Below are positions 34,304-51,379 of a DNA stretch of 64,000 bases, in pieces. The stretch comes from Piscicola geometra (taxonomy: Eukaryota; Annelida; Clitellata; Hirudinida; Piscicolidae), in NCBI GenBank assembly GCA_943735955.1, contig OX030964.1, positions 7,572,997-7,636,996 on the forward strand, read 5' to 3'. The notes beneath the pieces were generated by a model, which had not been told where the DNA came from, searched no databases, and saw only the letters and a program-made list of their open reading frames with translations. The position numbers and the translations under genes are program-made. The number at the start of each line of letters is the position of its first letter. Position 1 is the first letter of the stretch.

Positions 34304-37300
34304 ATAATAATAATAATAATAATAATTATAAAAATAAAAATAATACTACTGATGCCAACCACATTGATGCTGCTATAGGGAGAGGAAGAAAGGAGGAGGA
34401 GGAGGAGGAGCTAGACTGGGATTTGATTGATGGGTGTGGTGCTGATGATGATGATGATATTGATTTGATTCTACAGTCGTGCAATGCAGCTGTTGAGAGA
34501 GTGGTTTCTGCTAAAGGCGGCAAAAAGAATGCAGACGCATACAACAAAATCACGTATAACAAGAAAAATAAATTAGGGAAAAAAACAATTAGTAAAAATA
34601 AAATAAAAAGCAGTCATGATGATGATGATCAAGAGTGTGTTGAGGTTAAAATCGAGAGGGTGTCCAAGGGAGGGGAGGTACCACAGGGTGAGGGGGTAGC
34701 TCGCGTGGTCGGTGTGCTTGATGTGGCTGCTAGTGGCTGTGGTAGTGATAGTGTCTTCATTGATGGTGCTGCTGATGATGATGCTCCAATTGGTCGTATT
34801 GTTGCGAATAGAGACTGTCCTGGTTGTTCTATTGATGATGATGTGACAGTGGAGGAGAAGCATAAGGATGTGAGGGTCGCTCCTGATGATGATGCGAGGG
34901 ATGTTCCTGATGATGATGAGAAGGGTGTTCCTGATGATGATGTGAGGGTCGCTCCTGATGATGATGCGAGGGGTGTTCTTGATGATGATCATCACCGAGA
35001 TGTGATGGGACTTAAAAGTGTCAAGGGTCATGATGATGATGATGATGATCAGGGTATAAGAACACTTCCTCATCATCATCATCATCATCATAATATCATG
35101 GGTAATCTTGATGATGATGATGATGATGATGATGATAGCACATCCAAAGCGCCCTCGAAGCCTGACAACTTCTCCAAGATGGTCTTCATTCAGTCCAAGT
35201 GCCCGTCGTCCACCAATCAGGCGAGGTCTCACTTTGACCTCGTCATGCCATTGGTCGCTCAGCACAGCCAATCAAACAGTCGGATTTTCTATAATCCTTT
35301 TAATAAAGTCATGAATAGCACAAATAAAAATAATAAAGATGGTGGCGATGATGGAGGTGATGATGATGATACATGCAATAAGAATCTCGGAAAGATTAAA
35401 GACAAGAATGCTGCTTCTGGGAAGGTTGTTCCTGATAATGATTATTATTAGTATCATTAATAATATATCCAGTATTATTATTATTATTATGATTATTCAG
35501 AGTCATGGAGTGAAGAAAGTATTCTCCAGCTTAAAGGAGTCTTACAGGAAGATGATGAACAAGACAAACAAACAAAATAATAATAATAATGAAACTGATG
35601 ATGATGGTCTTGATGATGATGATGACGACGACGACGATGACATAAGGTACCAACTCTCAGCAACTAAAACCATTGGCGCCAACACCAACAACACCAACAA
35701 GCTGCCATCTGCAACGACGAAGCACCCCATCACAAACAAACACAGCTCATCTCTCAGCAGCGTCTTTGAGGCTTCGATGCAGCAGACGCCATTAGGCCAA
35801 CGTACCAAAAACACTAATTAGTGAGTGGTGTTTTTTTATATTTTAATGTTTTTACGTTTTTTTCCCTATTTAAAAGTGAATTTTAGGTTGATTGAGTTGA
35901 TAAAAAAGTAGGGATGGGCGTGTAATTCTGTTTTTAAAATCCCACAGCATGGACGTTTCAATGGTAGAAGAAACGCCTGAAATCCATTCTGACAACATCA
36001 TTACCAACATCAACATATCTCCTCCACCTCCCCTCCACCTCGACACAACAACAACAACTACGCCAACTCTTCTTAGCACCTTCTCAACCACAAAAAACCA
36101 CCAAAATGACACTCTGAAGTACTTCCAAATGCCCACAGAAGCCACTGAAAGAAGCAAATCTGTGGTGTTAGATGGTGTTGTTGGTGATGGTGTTAGTGGC
36201 GTTATTGGTGGGGTTAGGTTGTGTTGTGGTGAGAATGCCGGGCATGATGAAGTAAGTGTGATGAATGGGTTAGAGAAAAAGAGGAGTGATGGAGTGGAAG
36301 AAGTCATGGTTAAGCACAAGGAAAATATGAATGGTAGGAGTGAAGGCAAGAGTGGTGGAGTGGATGGGTTGAGGAGGGATGGAGTCACAACAGCAGTGAG
36401 TAGGGATGAGGAGTACAGAGAGAAGAGTCGCAGACGGATCGAGGCGATAGAAGAAGCCTTGAAGAAGTGTTCATCCATCCTTAAGCCTCAATCTCCTCTT
36501 ATGCACCAACAGTCCACCACCCACCAACACCAACAGTCTCCCACCCTTCATCATCACCAACAGTCTCCCACCCTTCATCATCACCAACAGTCTCCCACCC
36601 TTCATCACCACCAACAGTCTACCCCCCTTCATCATCACCAACAGTCCACCACCCTTCATCATCACCAGTCCTCTCCAACCAACCATCGTTCCCCGACCTT
36701 CAATTCTTTCCCCCATAATTCCCCAACCCACCATCACCCCCCCTCCATGTCTTCCCCAACCCGCCATCACCCCCCCTCCATGTCTTCCCCAACCCACCAT
36801 CACCCCCCCTCCATGTCTTCCCCAACCCGCCATCACCCCCCCTCCATGTCTTCCCCAACCCACCATCACCCCCCCTCCATGTCTTCCCCAACCCGCCATC
36901 ACCCCCCCTCCATGTCTTCCCCAACCCACCATCACCCCCCCTCCATGTCTTCCCCAACCCACCATCATTCTCCAACCATGCCTTCTCCAACCCACCATCA
37001 CCCCCCCTCCATGCCTTCCCCAACCCACCATCACCCTCCCTCCATGCCTTCCCCAACCCACCATCATCCTCCCTCCATGACTTCCCCAACCCACCATCAC
37101 CCCCCTTCCATGCACTCTCACCAAACTTCCCCAGTCAAGCAACCAGTTCAAACTACCATCAAAACCAACCACCTCAACATCATCACTAGCTACACGTCAT
37201 CTCCTACGGATTTCTTTACTCCAGACGACAACTACAGCAACAACAACACAGTCCTTCAACACAACAACAACAACAACATAAGCCTTCAACCAATTCAAAC

Positions 37301-40300
37301 TCCCATCAAAACCAACCAACTCAACATCATCACTAGCGATGCCTCATCTCCTATGGATTTCTTTACTCCAGACGACAACAACAACAACAACAATACAAGC
37401 CCTCAACACATCAACAACAACATAAGCCTTCAACAGCACAACACCAACAACAATTCAAGCTCTCCACATAACAACAACAACAACAACCAAGCCACCATCA
37501 AAAGCCACATCTCAGCCATTAAACTGCGTGCCTCACCAACCAAATCACCACCACCTCCACCAAGCATTCCCACACACCAACTGGACATCTCTCCAACACA
37601 TGTGAGCAACAACATCCCGTGCACCACCACACAGTCCATCAACGCCACCACTCAACGCACGAAAAGCATCATTTCACCAGCGAAGCTTCAGACCATCAAC
37701 CCACCCACCGTTTATTCCCCTCCTCAGAAAAAAGCATTTTTCAAGGCTTCTTTCTTCAACCACAACAACTCTACACAAGATAACAACAAACTCATCTTCA
37801 AAAAGACCACACCTGTTAAAACTAAAGACAACTACATCAGCAACAACAACACACAAAGCAACTACAATATCACTGAACAGAGCACACTTCTAACCACTGG
37901 TTCACCCACCAAACCACCCCGAATCACCTCATCTCCCACCCTCCACAAACGTAATATTACATCCCAACAACTACAACATCAACAACAACAACAACTACCA
38001 CCAAAGCCTTTCCATGAAGTAGTCTCAAACTACAACACTCATAAAAAAGTATTTTTCCCCGACACCTTTTCAACAACTTCAACACTTGCTCCAGCAACTC
38101 TGAAAGCCGCAAATGCTTTTGGTGTCAACAAAAACAACAACAACAACAACATTGGCATCTCCACATCAACTTTCACAGAAAACAAAAATAATCTCATCTC
38201 TACCGCCACTTGCAACAACAACGACAACACATATACCACCAATTCCACAAATATTTTCAACAACAACAACAACACTTCTACTACCTACAACAACAACACT
38301 AATAACAACAACAGCAACACTACCAACAACAAAAACAACAACGTCTCTAATTCCACCACCATTCCCAACAACAATATTACTACAAACGACAACAACACTA
38401 ATACAAACAACAACAGCAACACTACCACAAACAACAACAGCAACACTACTACAAACAACAACACCAACACTACTACAAACAACAACAACAACACTACTAC
38501 AAACAACAACAACGCTAATACAAACAACAGCAACACTACTACAAACAACAACAACAACAACTCGAAGAGACTGAAGCGAACTTCTGGAGCAGCTGGCTTC
38601 AATGACGACAAAGATGTCGTCCAAAAATACATCAGGGTGGAGGATGTGATGGAGGCTGATAATGATGATGCTGGAGTCGCTCAGGGTGATGATGATGATG
38701 CTGGAGTGGTGGAGAGTGATGATGATGATGATGATGCTGAGGGGGGGATGGTTGCCAGAGAGGTAGAAAGACTAGGTTTCAAGGCGTCAGGGTTCAGTGC
38801 TGCAAACAAGGGAGAGGAGGGCAGTGCTTTGAGTCATTTTTGCCAGCGCCTGAAGAGCAGGATCATGGGAGAGGCGAGTGGAAAGGAAGCAAGCTTGCCG
38901 AAGAAGAAGAGTAAGAAGGACTTCCTCAAGAAGATCTTCAAGACAGACACCCGCTCTGAGAAGACAGTGACTGCGGGTCCAGAGAGGCATCATGGTGGTG
39001 GTGTTACGTCGGTGAAGGCGGGCACGAAGGCGACCTCGATCTTTAAGCAGCCCTCGAGCAACACCACCACCAAGAAGCTGCTCGTGAAGCAGCCGATGGG
39101 GATGCAGGATAAAGTGGTCGCCACGTCGTTGGTCAAGAAGGTTTGTTGCGTGTGGTGATGGTGATGATGTTTGTGTTGCGTGTGGTGATGGTGATGATGT
39201 TTGTGTTGCGTGTGGTGATGGTGATGATGTTTGTGTTGCGTGTGGTGATGGTGATGATGTTTGTGTTGCGTGTGGTGATGGTGATGATGTTTGTGTTGTG
39301 GTGGTGATGGTGATGATGTTTGTGTTGCGTGTGGTGATGGTGATGATGTTTGTGTTGTGGTGGTGATGGTGATGATGTTTGTGTTGCGTGTGGTGATGGT
39401 GATGATGTTTGTGTTGTGGTGGTGATGATGATTATCATATTTGTTGTGTGGTGGTGATGGTGATGATGATGTTTGATGGTGGGAAGATGTGTGTGGAGAT
39501 GGGATTTCGAAAATGGTTCAATGATTCGATTGGATATGAAAATCTCTATTTTGATCCTACTTTATTCTTTTTTTTTGACTTTCCTTCCTTCCTTCCTTCC
39601 TTCCTTCCTTCCTTCCTTCCTTCCTTCCTTCCTTCCTTCCTTCCTTCCTTCCTTCCTTCCTTCCATCCATCCTTCCTTCCTTTCTTCCTTCCTTCCTTCC
39701 TTCCATCCTTCCTTCCTTCCTTCCTTCTGCAGACGGACCTTGGCAGGCTGCCACTGCTGAAGAAGGGAGACAGTGCAATGAGTCTGAGAAGTGCCTGCAG
39801 CAATAGTGAGGTTCGGCACACACACACACACACAGACACACATGCACACACACAAACAAACACCCACACAAATACATACCCACACACACTCACAGGCGGT
39901 GGAGGCACAGAGGGAGGCGCAGAGGGAGGCAGAGGCATTGGCACGCAGGCAGCAGGAGGCGGAGAGGAGGAAGATCGAGATGGAGCAGGTCCGAGTGGAG
40001 GAGCTCAAGAGGTCCTCCATCCATCCATCTACTCATTCAGCTATTCGTCCATCCATCTATTCGTCCATCCATCTATCCAATCATTCAGCTATTCATCCAT
40101 TCATCTATCCACCTATCCATCCATCCACCCATTTATTCATCCATTAATCCATCCTCCCAGAAAACGACAGGAGAAGCAGTTGCAGGCGGAAGAAAGGAGG
40201 AAACGGATAGAGAGCGAGGCAAGCAAGAACACAAACAACCTCATCCACAAGCACCAAGAGAGGGTGGGTGGTGGTGGTAGTGGTGGTTGTAGTCAGGATG

Positions 40301-42277
40301 GATGGGTGTAGTGAGAGTCGATGGATGGATGGTTGTGGTGAGGATGGATGGATTGATAGATGGATAGATGAATGGTAGTGGTGAGGATGGATGGATTGAT
40401 AGATGGATGGATGGATGGTTGTTGTGAGGATGGATGGATGGATGGTTGTTCTGAGGATGGATGGGTGGATGGTTGTTGTGAGGATGGATTGATGGATGGA
40501 TGGATGGTTGTGGTGAGGATGGATGGATTGATGGTTGTGGTGAGGATGGATGGATTGATAGATGGATGGATTGATGGTTGTGGTGAGAATGGATGGATGA
40601 ATGGATGGATTGATGGATGGTTGTGGTGAGGATGGATTGACAGATGGATGGTTGTGGTGAGGATGGATGGATGGTTGTGGTGAGGATGGATTGATAGATG
40701 GATGGATGGATGGATGGTTGTGGCTGAGTGGCTCATCAACACTCGCAGGAGGAAAAGCTAGCCAAACAACGTGACCTGGAAAGAAATGAGAAACAACGAA
40801 AGCTCATTGAGGTGATGATGATGATGATCAAGATGATGATGATAATGATGATCAAGATGGTGATGATGCTGATGATCAAGATGGTGATAATGATCATAAA
40901 AATTCCCACTTCCAGGCGAAAAGACAAGAGGAAGAAAGGAAGAAGCACTTGCAGGAGGAGAAACTGATGGAGAATCAGCGTCTGAAGGTGCTTGCCAGTG
41001 CTTTTGTATTTTGCATTTGATACTTTCTTTGGAGACACCACGCAAGCCTATAATCATGTCAGCATTCTAGTTTTATTATTGTTTTTATAAAAATGTTTTT
41101 TTTATATTCTTGTTAATATTTTATAGTTTTTTAAGGTGTTTTATGACGTCACTTCTTTATAAGGACGCCTTGGAAGAGAAGGAGCAAAAGTGGCTCAAGG
41201 CAGTTCAAGAAAGGTGAGAGCACGTTCAGTGCCATCATTATCATCAGCATTCCTGTATCATCATCATCATCATCATTTCTGTCATCATCATCATCACCAC
41301 CATTATCATTATCATCACCGTCAGGGAGGAGTGTGAGAAGAAGAGGAAGCACTATGAGGAGTGGGTGAAGAGGCAAGAGATGAAGGTCTGTCTTTTAATT
41401 CGTCTAACTATCATCATCATCATCATTGTTACCATCGATTTCATTATTTCAATATCATCATCATCATCACCACAACAGAGTGCACATACAACAACAACAA
41501 CAACTGAGAGTAGTTGCAGCAGCAACAACAGCAACTACGTCGGTGTGTACAAGAAGGCTCCGGCGAAGAAAAACGAAAAGCAATACAAGAGAATACAACA
41601 ACACCAACAACAACAACAACAAAGTTACAAACAACAACAACAAAACAGCAACTTCAACAACTACGGCATCGACGACATCAAGTATGGAGACGAAAGTGAC
41701 CAAGAAGACAATCCCAAAAAGCCCGTCCCACTATGGGCCACAGGTTTCTTCTTGATTATGATTAAATGGTGATGATGATGATGATTATGTAATGAGGAGG
41801 ATGGAGTGATAATGATTTTAATGGCATTCACATTGTGCCAACGCACAGCTCCTTTCCTCACGAACCGGGTGTGTGCTCAACGTGACCTTGAAGCAGAGGA
41901 GATATTCGACCTTGAGTTCTCCATCAACCTCGCTCACTGCTTCAACAGACCACTCCATAGGTGCGTGTCTTGTCTTCTTGCTCTTTTGTTTTTTATTTGT
42001 ATTCTGTCTTGTGCTGCTTTCCTTTGGGAGCGTTATTATATTTCTTGCTCTATTCTCCTGCATTCGTATCATGCTTTTGTTTAGCAGTGTTATTTGTGGG
42101 GAGAAGTAATCACCAATTCAATTAAACTCACCACCAAAAATCTTCATCATCATCATCACCACAAACCTTCATCATCATCATCACCACAAACTTTCATAAT
42201 CATCACCACCACCACACCTTGCTAGGTACCCAAAGAGGACCAGTTCTGCCCACTGGGACTCTCCACCAGGGAGCTGA
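32684..42277 (+). CDS. INCENP: Inner centromere protein INCENP, giant form (chromosomal passenger complex scaffold)
   Basis: Fourteen exons: 32684-32802, 33015-35424, 35501-35820, 35948-39140, 39733-39810, 39896-40011, 40161-40263, 40749-40811, 40916-40987, 41164-41213, 41325-41385, 41479-41743, 41849-41960, 42226-42277; 2337 residues. The N-terminal CEN-box-like helix and [16 protein letters not shown] (about 1-60) should bind Survivin/Borealin. The long middle is disordered: acidic Asp runs, Thr24, poly-Asn/Thr, and about a dozen 11-residue [11 protein letters not shown] repeats (about 1207-1343). Exons 6-11 (about 2041-2195) are a charged E/K/R/Q helix like the vertebrate single alpha helix. 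Exons 12-14 hold the Aurora B-binding IN-box ([30 protein letters not shown]) and the TSS motif [12 protein letters not shown]. It anchors and activates Aurora B at centromeres and the spindle midzone. The expansion over human (about 918) is almost all low complexity. A polyadenylation signal is at 42380-42385. Confidence 0.93.
33858..35160 (+). repeat. Coding trinucleotide tracts in INCENP exon 2
   Basis: In-frame runs include (ACT)n coding about 24 Thr at 34232-34303, AAT runs, and many GAT runs coding Asp blocks. Near-repeats of PDDD with [11 protein letters not shown] recur at 34880-34990. These are the main source of length in this exon. Confidence 0.9.
36535..37130 (+). repeat. Coding minisatellites in INCENP exon 4
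   Basis: First a [13 protein letters not shown] 27-30-nt repeat (36535-36670). Then about twelve 33-nt units coding [11 protein letters not shown]. In the first part, THHH and TRHH units alternate, giving a 66-nt higher-order repeat. Each unit keeps one Ser-Pro, a possible proline-directed kinase site. Confidence 0.93.
38110..38565 (+). repeat. Coding AAC/ACT tract (poly-Asn/Thr) in INCENP exon 4
   Basis: About 150 codons are almost only Asn and Thr (NNNNTTTNNN), built from AAC and ACT triplets. The long minus-strand and +1 frames here are artefacts. Confidence 0.9.
39141..39470 (+). repeat. 30-bp minisatellite in INCENP intron
   Basis: About ten units of TTTGTGTTGCGTGTGGTGAT plus GGTGATGATG start exactly at the exon 4 donor. 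Some units lack the GCGT step. Confidence 0.92.
39582..39728 (+). repeat. (TTCC)n microsatellite before INCENP exon 5 acceptor
   Basis: About 145 bp of TTCC with a few A/T variants. It acts as an extended polypyrimidine tract running into the CTGCAG acceptor at 39732. Confidence 0.95.
40012..40740 (+). repeat. CCAT and GGAT minisatellites in two INCENP introns
   Basis: Intron 6 (40012-40160) is a CCATCCAT/CATTCA-type repeat. Intron 7 (40264-40748) is a GGATGGAT/GGTTGTGGTGAG-type repeat of variable period. The strands are opposite in sense (CCAT versus GGAT). Confidence 0.92.
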
Positions 42278-42385
42278 TGCACTTTCCATATATTTCTGTT
42301 TTAGTTTCATCTCTTTATATAATCGAAATTTGAGTCGCACAAACAGTACACAACATTTGTATTGAAGTTCTTTGTTTTTAATAAA

Positions 42386-42701
42386 TTCTTGAGATATAAC
42401 AATGTAGTGGAATAGATGCTTGTGTAGAAAATATCACTTGGATATTTGCATCAAAAATAAATTTAAATTGTTAGCAGTTTATTCAATAAAATATTAATTC
42501 TTTGAAAAAATGTATTTTCTCTTATAGCTTTATGTACACATTACGAATGTTGGAATGATAGCTCAAATAAAAATAGAAGTTAACATTAAATAATGATATT
42601 AAATTTGAACTGCAGCTTAAAATAACTTTCATTCTTGAATTGGTGTGATGGATTTAAGAGGTGGCAGTCCTAGAGAAAGTGAGTATTGGACATTAGTGCC
42701 A
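42386..42701. other. Intergenic between convergent genes
   Basis: AT-rich. It holds the INCENP 3' end and the 3'UTR of the small minus-strand gene. Nothing else was seen. Confidence 0.45.
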
Positions 42702-42974
42702 TCATGGTCTTTGAGAAGAAAAGTTGTCCTGCAGTTGGAAGAATTCATTGAAAAACCTGATATTGTTAATAACAAAAACCTATATGAATATTAAGATTTT
42801 AGATTAGTTTAGCGACCATAGCAATGAATTATTAATATTAAAATAATTTTATTACCCTTTTTCTCTCGCAATCAAGCCAAAAAGTTCATCAATGGTGAAA
42901 GTTTCAGTCGTGATGATCTTCGTCTCAGAGTCTTCAAGGACGGGTGGGTTTTCACTTGTTGGAGATGCCATCAT
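42702..42974 (-). CDS. Small two-exon protein, unknown
   Basis: Proposed exons (minus): 42974-42856 and 42756-42702; 57 residues, phase 2 junction, good GTAATA donor and CAG acceptor. The product begins MMASPTSENPP and has an amphipathic segment (TIDELFGLIAREKGFFNEFF) before a short tail ending SSQRP. It has no signal peptide, no TM and no Cys. I do not recognise a family. A different acceptor phase would give a longer C-terminus, so the end is uncertain. It lies tail-to-tail with INCENP and upstream of the 3' end of the ERK5-like gene. Confidence 0.45.
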
Positions 42975-43485
42975 TTATATATTTTTAGTAATATTAATTC
43001 ATTGCTGATGTAACCCAAAGTTAAAATTGAAACATAAATAAAATTTTGGATTTTAATCAATTTTCTTATTTTATCGTTAAAACAGAGTGCGCATTTTTTA
43101 CGCAAAAATATTCCAATTTGTAAAATAGTCATCATTCATAAGTTATATAAATTTTTATAGTATTTCAAATAATATACTACACATAGGACAACATTATTTG
43201 AATATAGTTATAATTTCATTGTTTTCCGTTTTTTCCCACTTGTCCAGTTCCGCTAGGTCTTTAACAATAAGACAAATATAAGGAATAAAATGACGAAATT
43301 TTCCCCAAAGTTGTACAAAATGATTATTTTATTCGATTTAAAAGTCAATATTTTGTCTTTTCTCAAGTGTAAAATAATGTTCGAAATGCAAACAATTTTT
43401 TTAGTATTAAACCAGTGGTTGATGAAAAAAGTTAATTATGTAAAAAGACATATGTATGAAAAGCAATATAATATATGATTATAGC
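42975..43485. other. Intergenic, no feature recognised
   Basis: AT-rich spacer that includes the probable 3'UTR of the ERK5-like gene on the minus strand. A 62-codon plus frame here lacks support. Confidence 0.4.
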
Positions 43486-47934
<4,449 letters not shown>

Positions 47935-48789
47935 TTTTTACGTGATTTTCATTTTAAAATTTGTTAAATGATTTGATGGAATGGTTTTTTATGCTCAAAG
48001 TTTGTATTTAAAGGGAACAAAGTTAAAAGTTAGATTAAATGTTTTTAAGAGTGAATTTAATAATAATACTGTATTGAAGAACTTTCTAATAGTTTAACTT
48101 TTTCTAATTTTTAGTTAATTTCAGTTTTCATTGTTATTATTTATGATATTGATTTGTTCAAAATCACGTTTTTAAATCTATTTAAGTTGTATTAAACCTA
48201 ATTTTCATACACACAGTGAAAATGTATATTTTCTTACATAATTTATTTAACTTTATTGGTCGACCTACTTATAAATCCTGACCTATATCATCCTAATTGG
48301 CCAGCCATTTTAGTCACCATGTACAACATTTAAACTATTATGGATTTTAAAGCACTAATGAGAGATTTTTGAGCTTCTTAATTGTTGACTTTGGGGTATC
48401 ATACATGAAATATAGTTTTTAACATTTAATCAGTTTATATAGATTTTGTTAGTGATCGAAAACTAAAGATAATATGGAGTAAATAGCGATTATTATTATG
48501 AAAAGATGTCCAGCTGATTGTGTTTTCAAAATTTAAGACTTGCATTGTTTATCGCGTTAAAAGTATGTTTTATAAATTTCAAAAATACAATTTAATTATA
48601 AAATTTATATATTTTAAAAGCAATGTGAACCTTCACTGTTTTGTTTAACAAAATTTACTTAGCAGTGATCAATTGTTTGTGAAATACTGATTATGAAATA
48701 AAAAATGAACATGATCAAGCTTTTTACTTAATTAAATTTGACATCCAATGGATATCATGATAATTTGTGGTATAAAAGAGCAGTTTGAA
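47935..48789. promoter_or_regulatory. Shared divergent intergenic region of ERK5-like and FBXL genes
   Basis: The two genes are head to head, with 855 bp between start codons. The stretch is AT-rich. TATAAAAG (48770-48777) about 20 bases before the FBXL start may be its TATA box. Nothing distinct was seen for the kinase. Confidence 0.4.
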
Positions 48790-49919
48790 ATGGAAGGATG
48801 TGTCAAGATGGTTTGTCTTTACTATTCAATAATTCATCTTTAATACCTTCAAAAATACTAATATAAGAAAAATCTTTCTCAATATTTGTCCCAAACCATT
48901 CATTATTTTTTCAGTTGAGCAGAAAGGAGGATGACCAAGTGGAATATGGAGTAAGAATTTGTAAAAAATTATTTTTATTAACATATCGATTAACAAATAA
49001 AACTAAATATATTTATCAAAATTGTTTAAAAAAATATAATTAATTTGTAATCAATTTCCATGTCTCAGCTGCACTATCCCAGAATTGACAACTCAATCAT
49101 GAGATTTCTGCCTAGAGAAATCGTTCTCAAGTTGTTCAAAATTTGAATAATTAGTTTTTTATTTAGTGTTTTAATATTTTTTATTTTAAAATTATTTTTA
49201 ATATTCTAATATTTGTTATTTAACTCTTCATTTAAATGAATAAAGAAATAATTTTCAAAATCTAAAACTACCTCATAATCCCAAATATTTAGGATTTTTT
49301 CCTACCTGGATGTGATGACGCTGTGCAGATGTGCTCAGGTACCAAAAACACTAACATTACCGTAAAACACCATGTATAAGACGCACTTTTATATTTAAAA
49401 AAGTTATATCAAAAAAGGGCGCTTGCCTTGTAAATGGACTGGAAAGATCATTGAAATTGACTTTAAAACAGAAAATTGAGCTTTTTAATGATGTTATATG
49501 GTATAGTGATCTTGAAGCTTGTTTGGGTTTACGCCATGCTAGTTATATTCCTCGTTGTATTGTAATAAACACAAACTCACTCACAAATACTTCAATGATT
49601 TTTCTCCGTAAAAAAAACTCACTGACACACACTCACATACACTCACTCACACACTCACGCACACACACAAACAGGTGAACAGCATGTGGAATGCCTATGC
49701 GATGGACGGCTGCAACTGGAAGAAAATCAATGCCTTCCAGTACCAATGCCACATCACTGTGACTATAATCATCAGCATCATCATTATCATCATCATCAGC
49801 ATCATCTTTATCATCATCACCATCAACACCATCATCATCATCATCGTCATCATCAATCTGCGTCTTCTTTTAGTTTTTTATGGCACTCATACCTTTATCT
49901 GCAAGCTAACATCATCATC

Positions 49920-49952
<33 letters not shown>

Positions 49953-49955
49953 TTC

Positions 49956-50000
<45 letters not shown>

Positions 50001-51288
50001 TTCATCATCATCATCTTCATCACTATTACCACAACCACCACCATGAACGCTTAATGATGCACTACAGAACATTCTTTTCACTCCTAACGACTAAAAAGTA
50101 AATAAAAACTAGAAGCAAGGTTCCTCAATTCCAAAAACACAAACAATACAACGACTTTGACATCATCATCATCACCATCATCACCATCAACGACATCATC
50201 ATCATCATCATCATCAGGACCAGATTCTGGATTCTCTGGCCTTCCGCTCAGGCCCCTTCCTGCAAGATCTCTCTCTGCGTGACTGTAAACTCATCACCGA
50301 TGAGTCATTCAGGTGGTCATGATGATGATGGTGATGAGGGTGGTGGTGATGATGATGATGGAGGTGATGATGATAATAGTGGCGGTGGAGGTGCTGTGCT
50401 CAGATTGTGGAGTTTGGTGGAAGGGTAAATGAAAACGACTAGCGATCCACACAAAAATATTAATAATCGTTAGTATTCCCAACATTACTTTCATCACCAT
50501 CATCAACATCAATATCATCAACATCACTATCATCAACATCATCATCATCACTATCATCAACATCATCATCATCATCGAACACAGGAACCTCTCTTTAAAC
50601 TGCAGAAACCTTATCCGTCTTGACCTATCCGGCTGCTCTAACATTGAAGATGGGTGAGATGTGGTGGTGATGATGTTGATGATGAGGATGATGATGAGGG
50701 TGGTGGTGGTTATGAAGAAGGTAATAATGGCACGAAAACACACAAAACACACAGCAACACACACACACATACAGAGCTTGTCTCAACATAGGGTTACAGT
50801 GTTCTAAACTGCAGCACTTGAAGTTGGCCTCTTGTGCCAACGTCACTGACCTCTCCATCGTTTCCATCAGGTGCCTGCAGGTGTGATCGTTTTAGTAGTG
50901 GCTAGGTTAAGGCTGCGAAGATGTGGTAGGGAAGGTTGTAGTGGAGAAAATAGTGATGATGTTAACCTCACACTACTACTACGTTCAACTCACCACCAAG
51001 TAAACCAGCATCTTCAACCACACCCACCCACTAACCACGCCGACCACACGACAGCATCGGCTGCAAGTCGCTTCTCTCCTTGGACGTGTCTTGGTGTCTC
51101 AGAACGACAGACAAGGGCCTCGAGAACGTCTTCAGGAAGTTCCGGAAACTGAAAACCTTCGTCTGCCAGTTCTGCTCACAAGTGTGTGTTTTGTGTGTGT
51201 TGTTATTGTGTTGCGGTTGTGTGTGTGTTGCTGTGTTTGTGTGTGTTGCTCTTATATATACGTGTTTCAGTGTGTGTGGCTTTTGTAT

Positions 51289-51379
<91 letters not shown>

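Noticed and set aside
34573..35271. Minus-strand and +1 frames in INCENP exons (for example 34573-35271, 36471-37172, 38166-38624)
   Set aside because: Shadows of trinucleotide and minisatellite coding repeats; the plus frame carries the conserved ends and phases.
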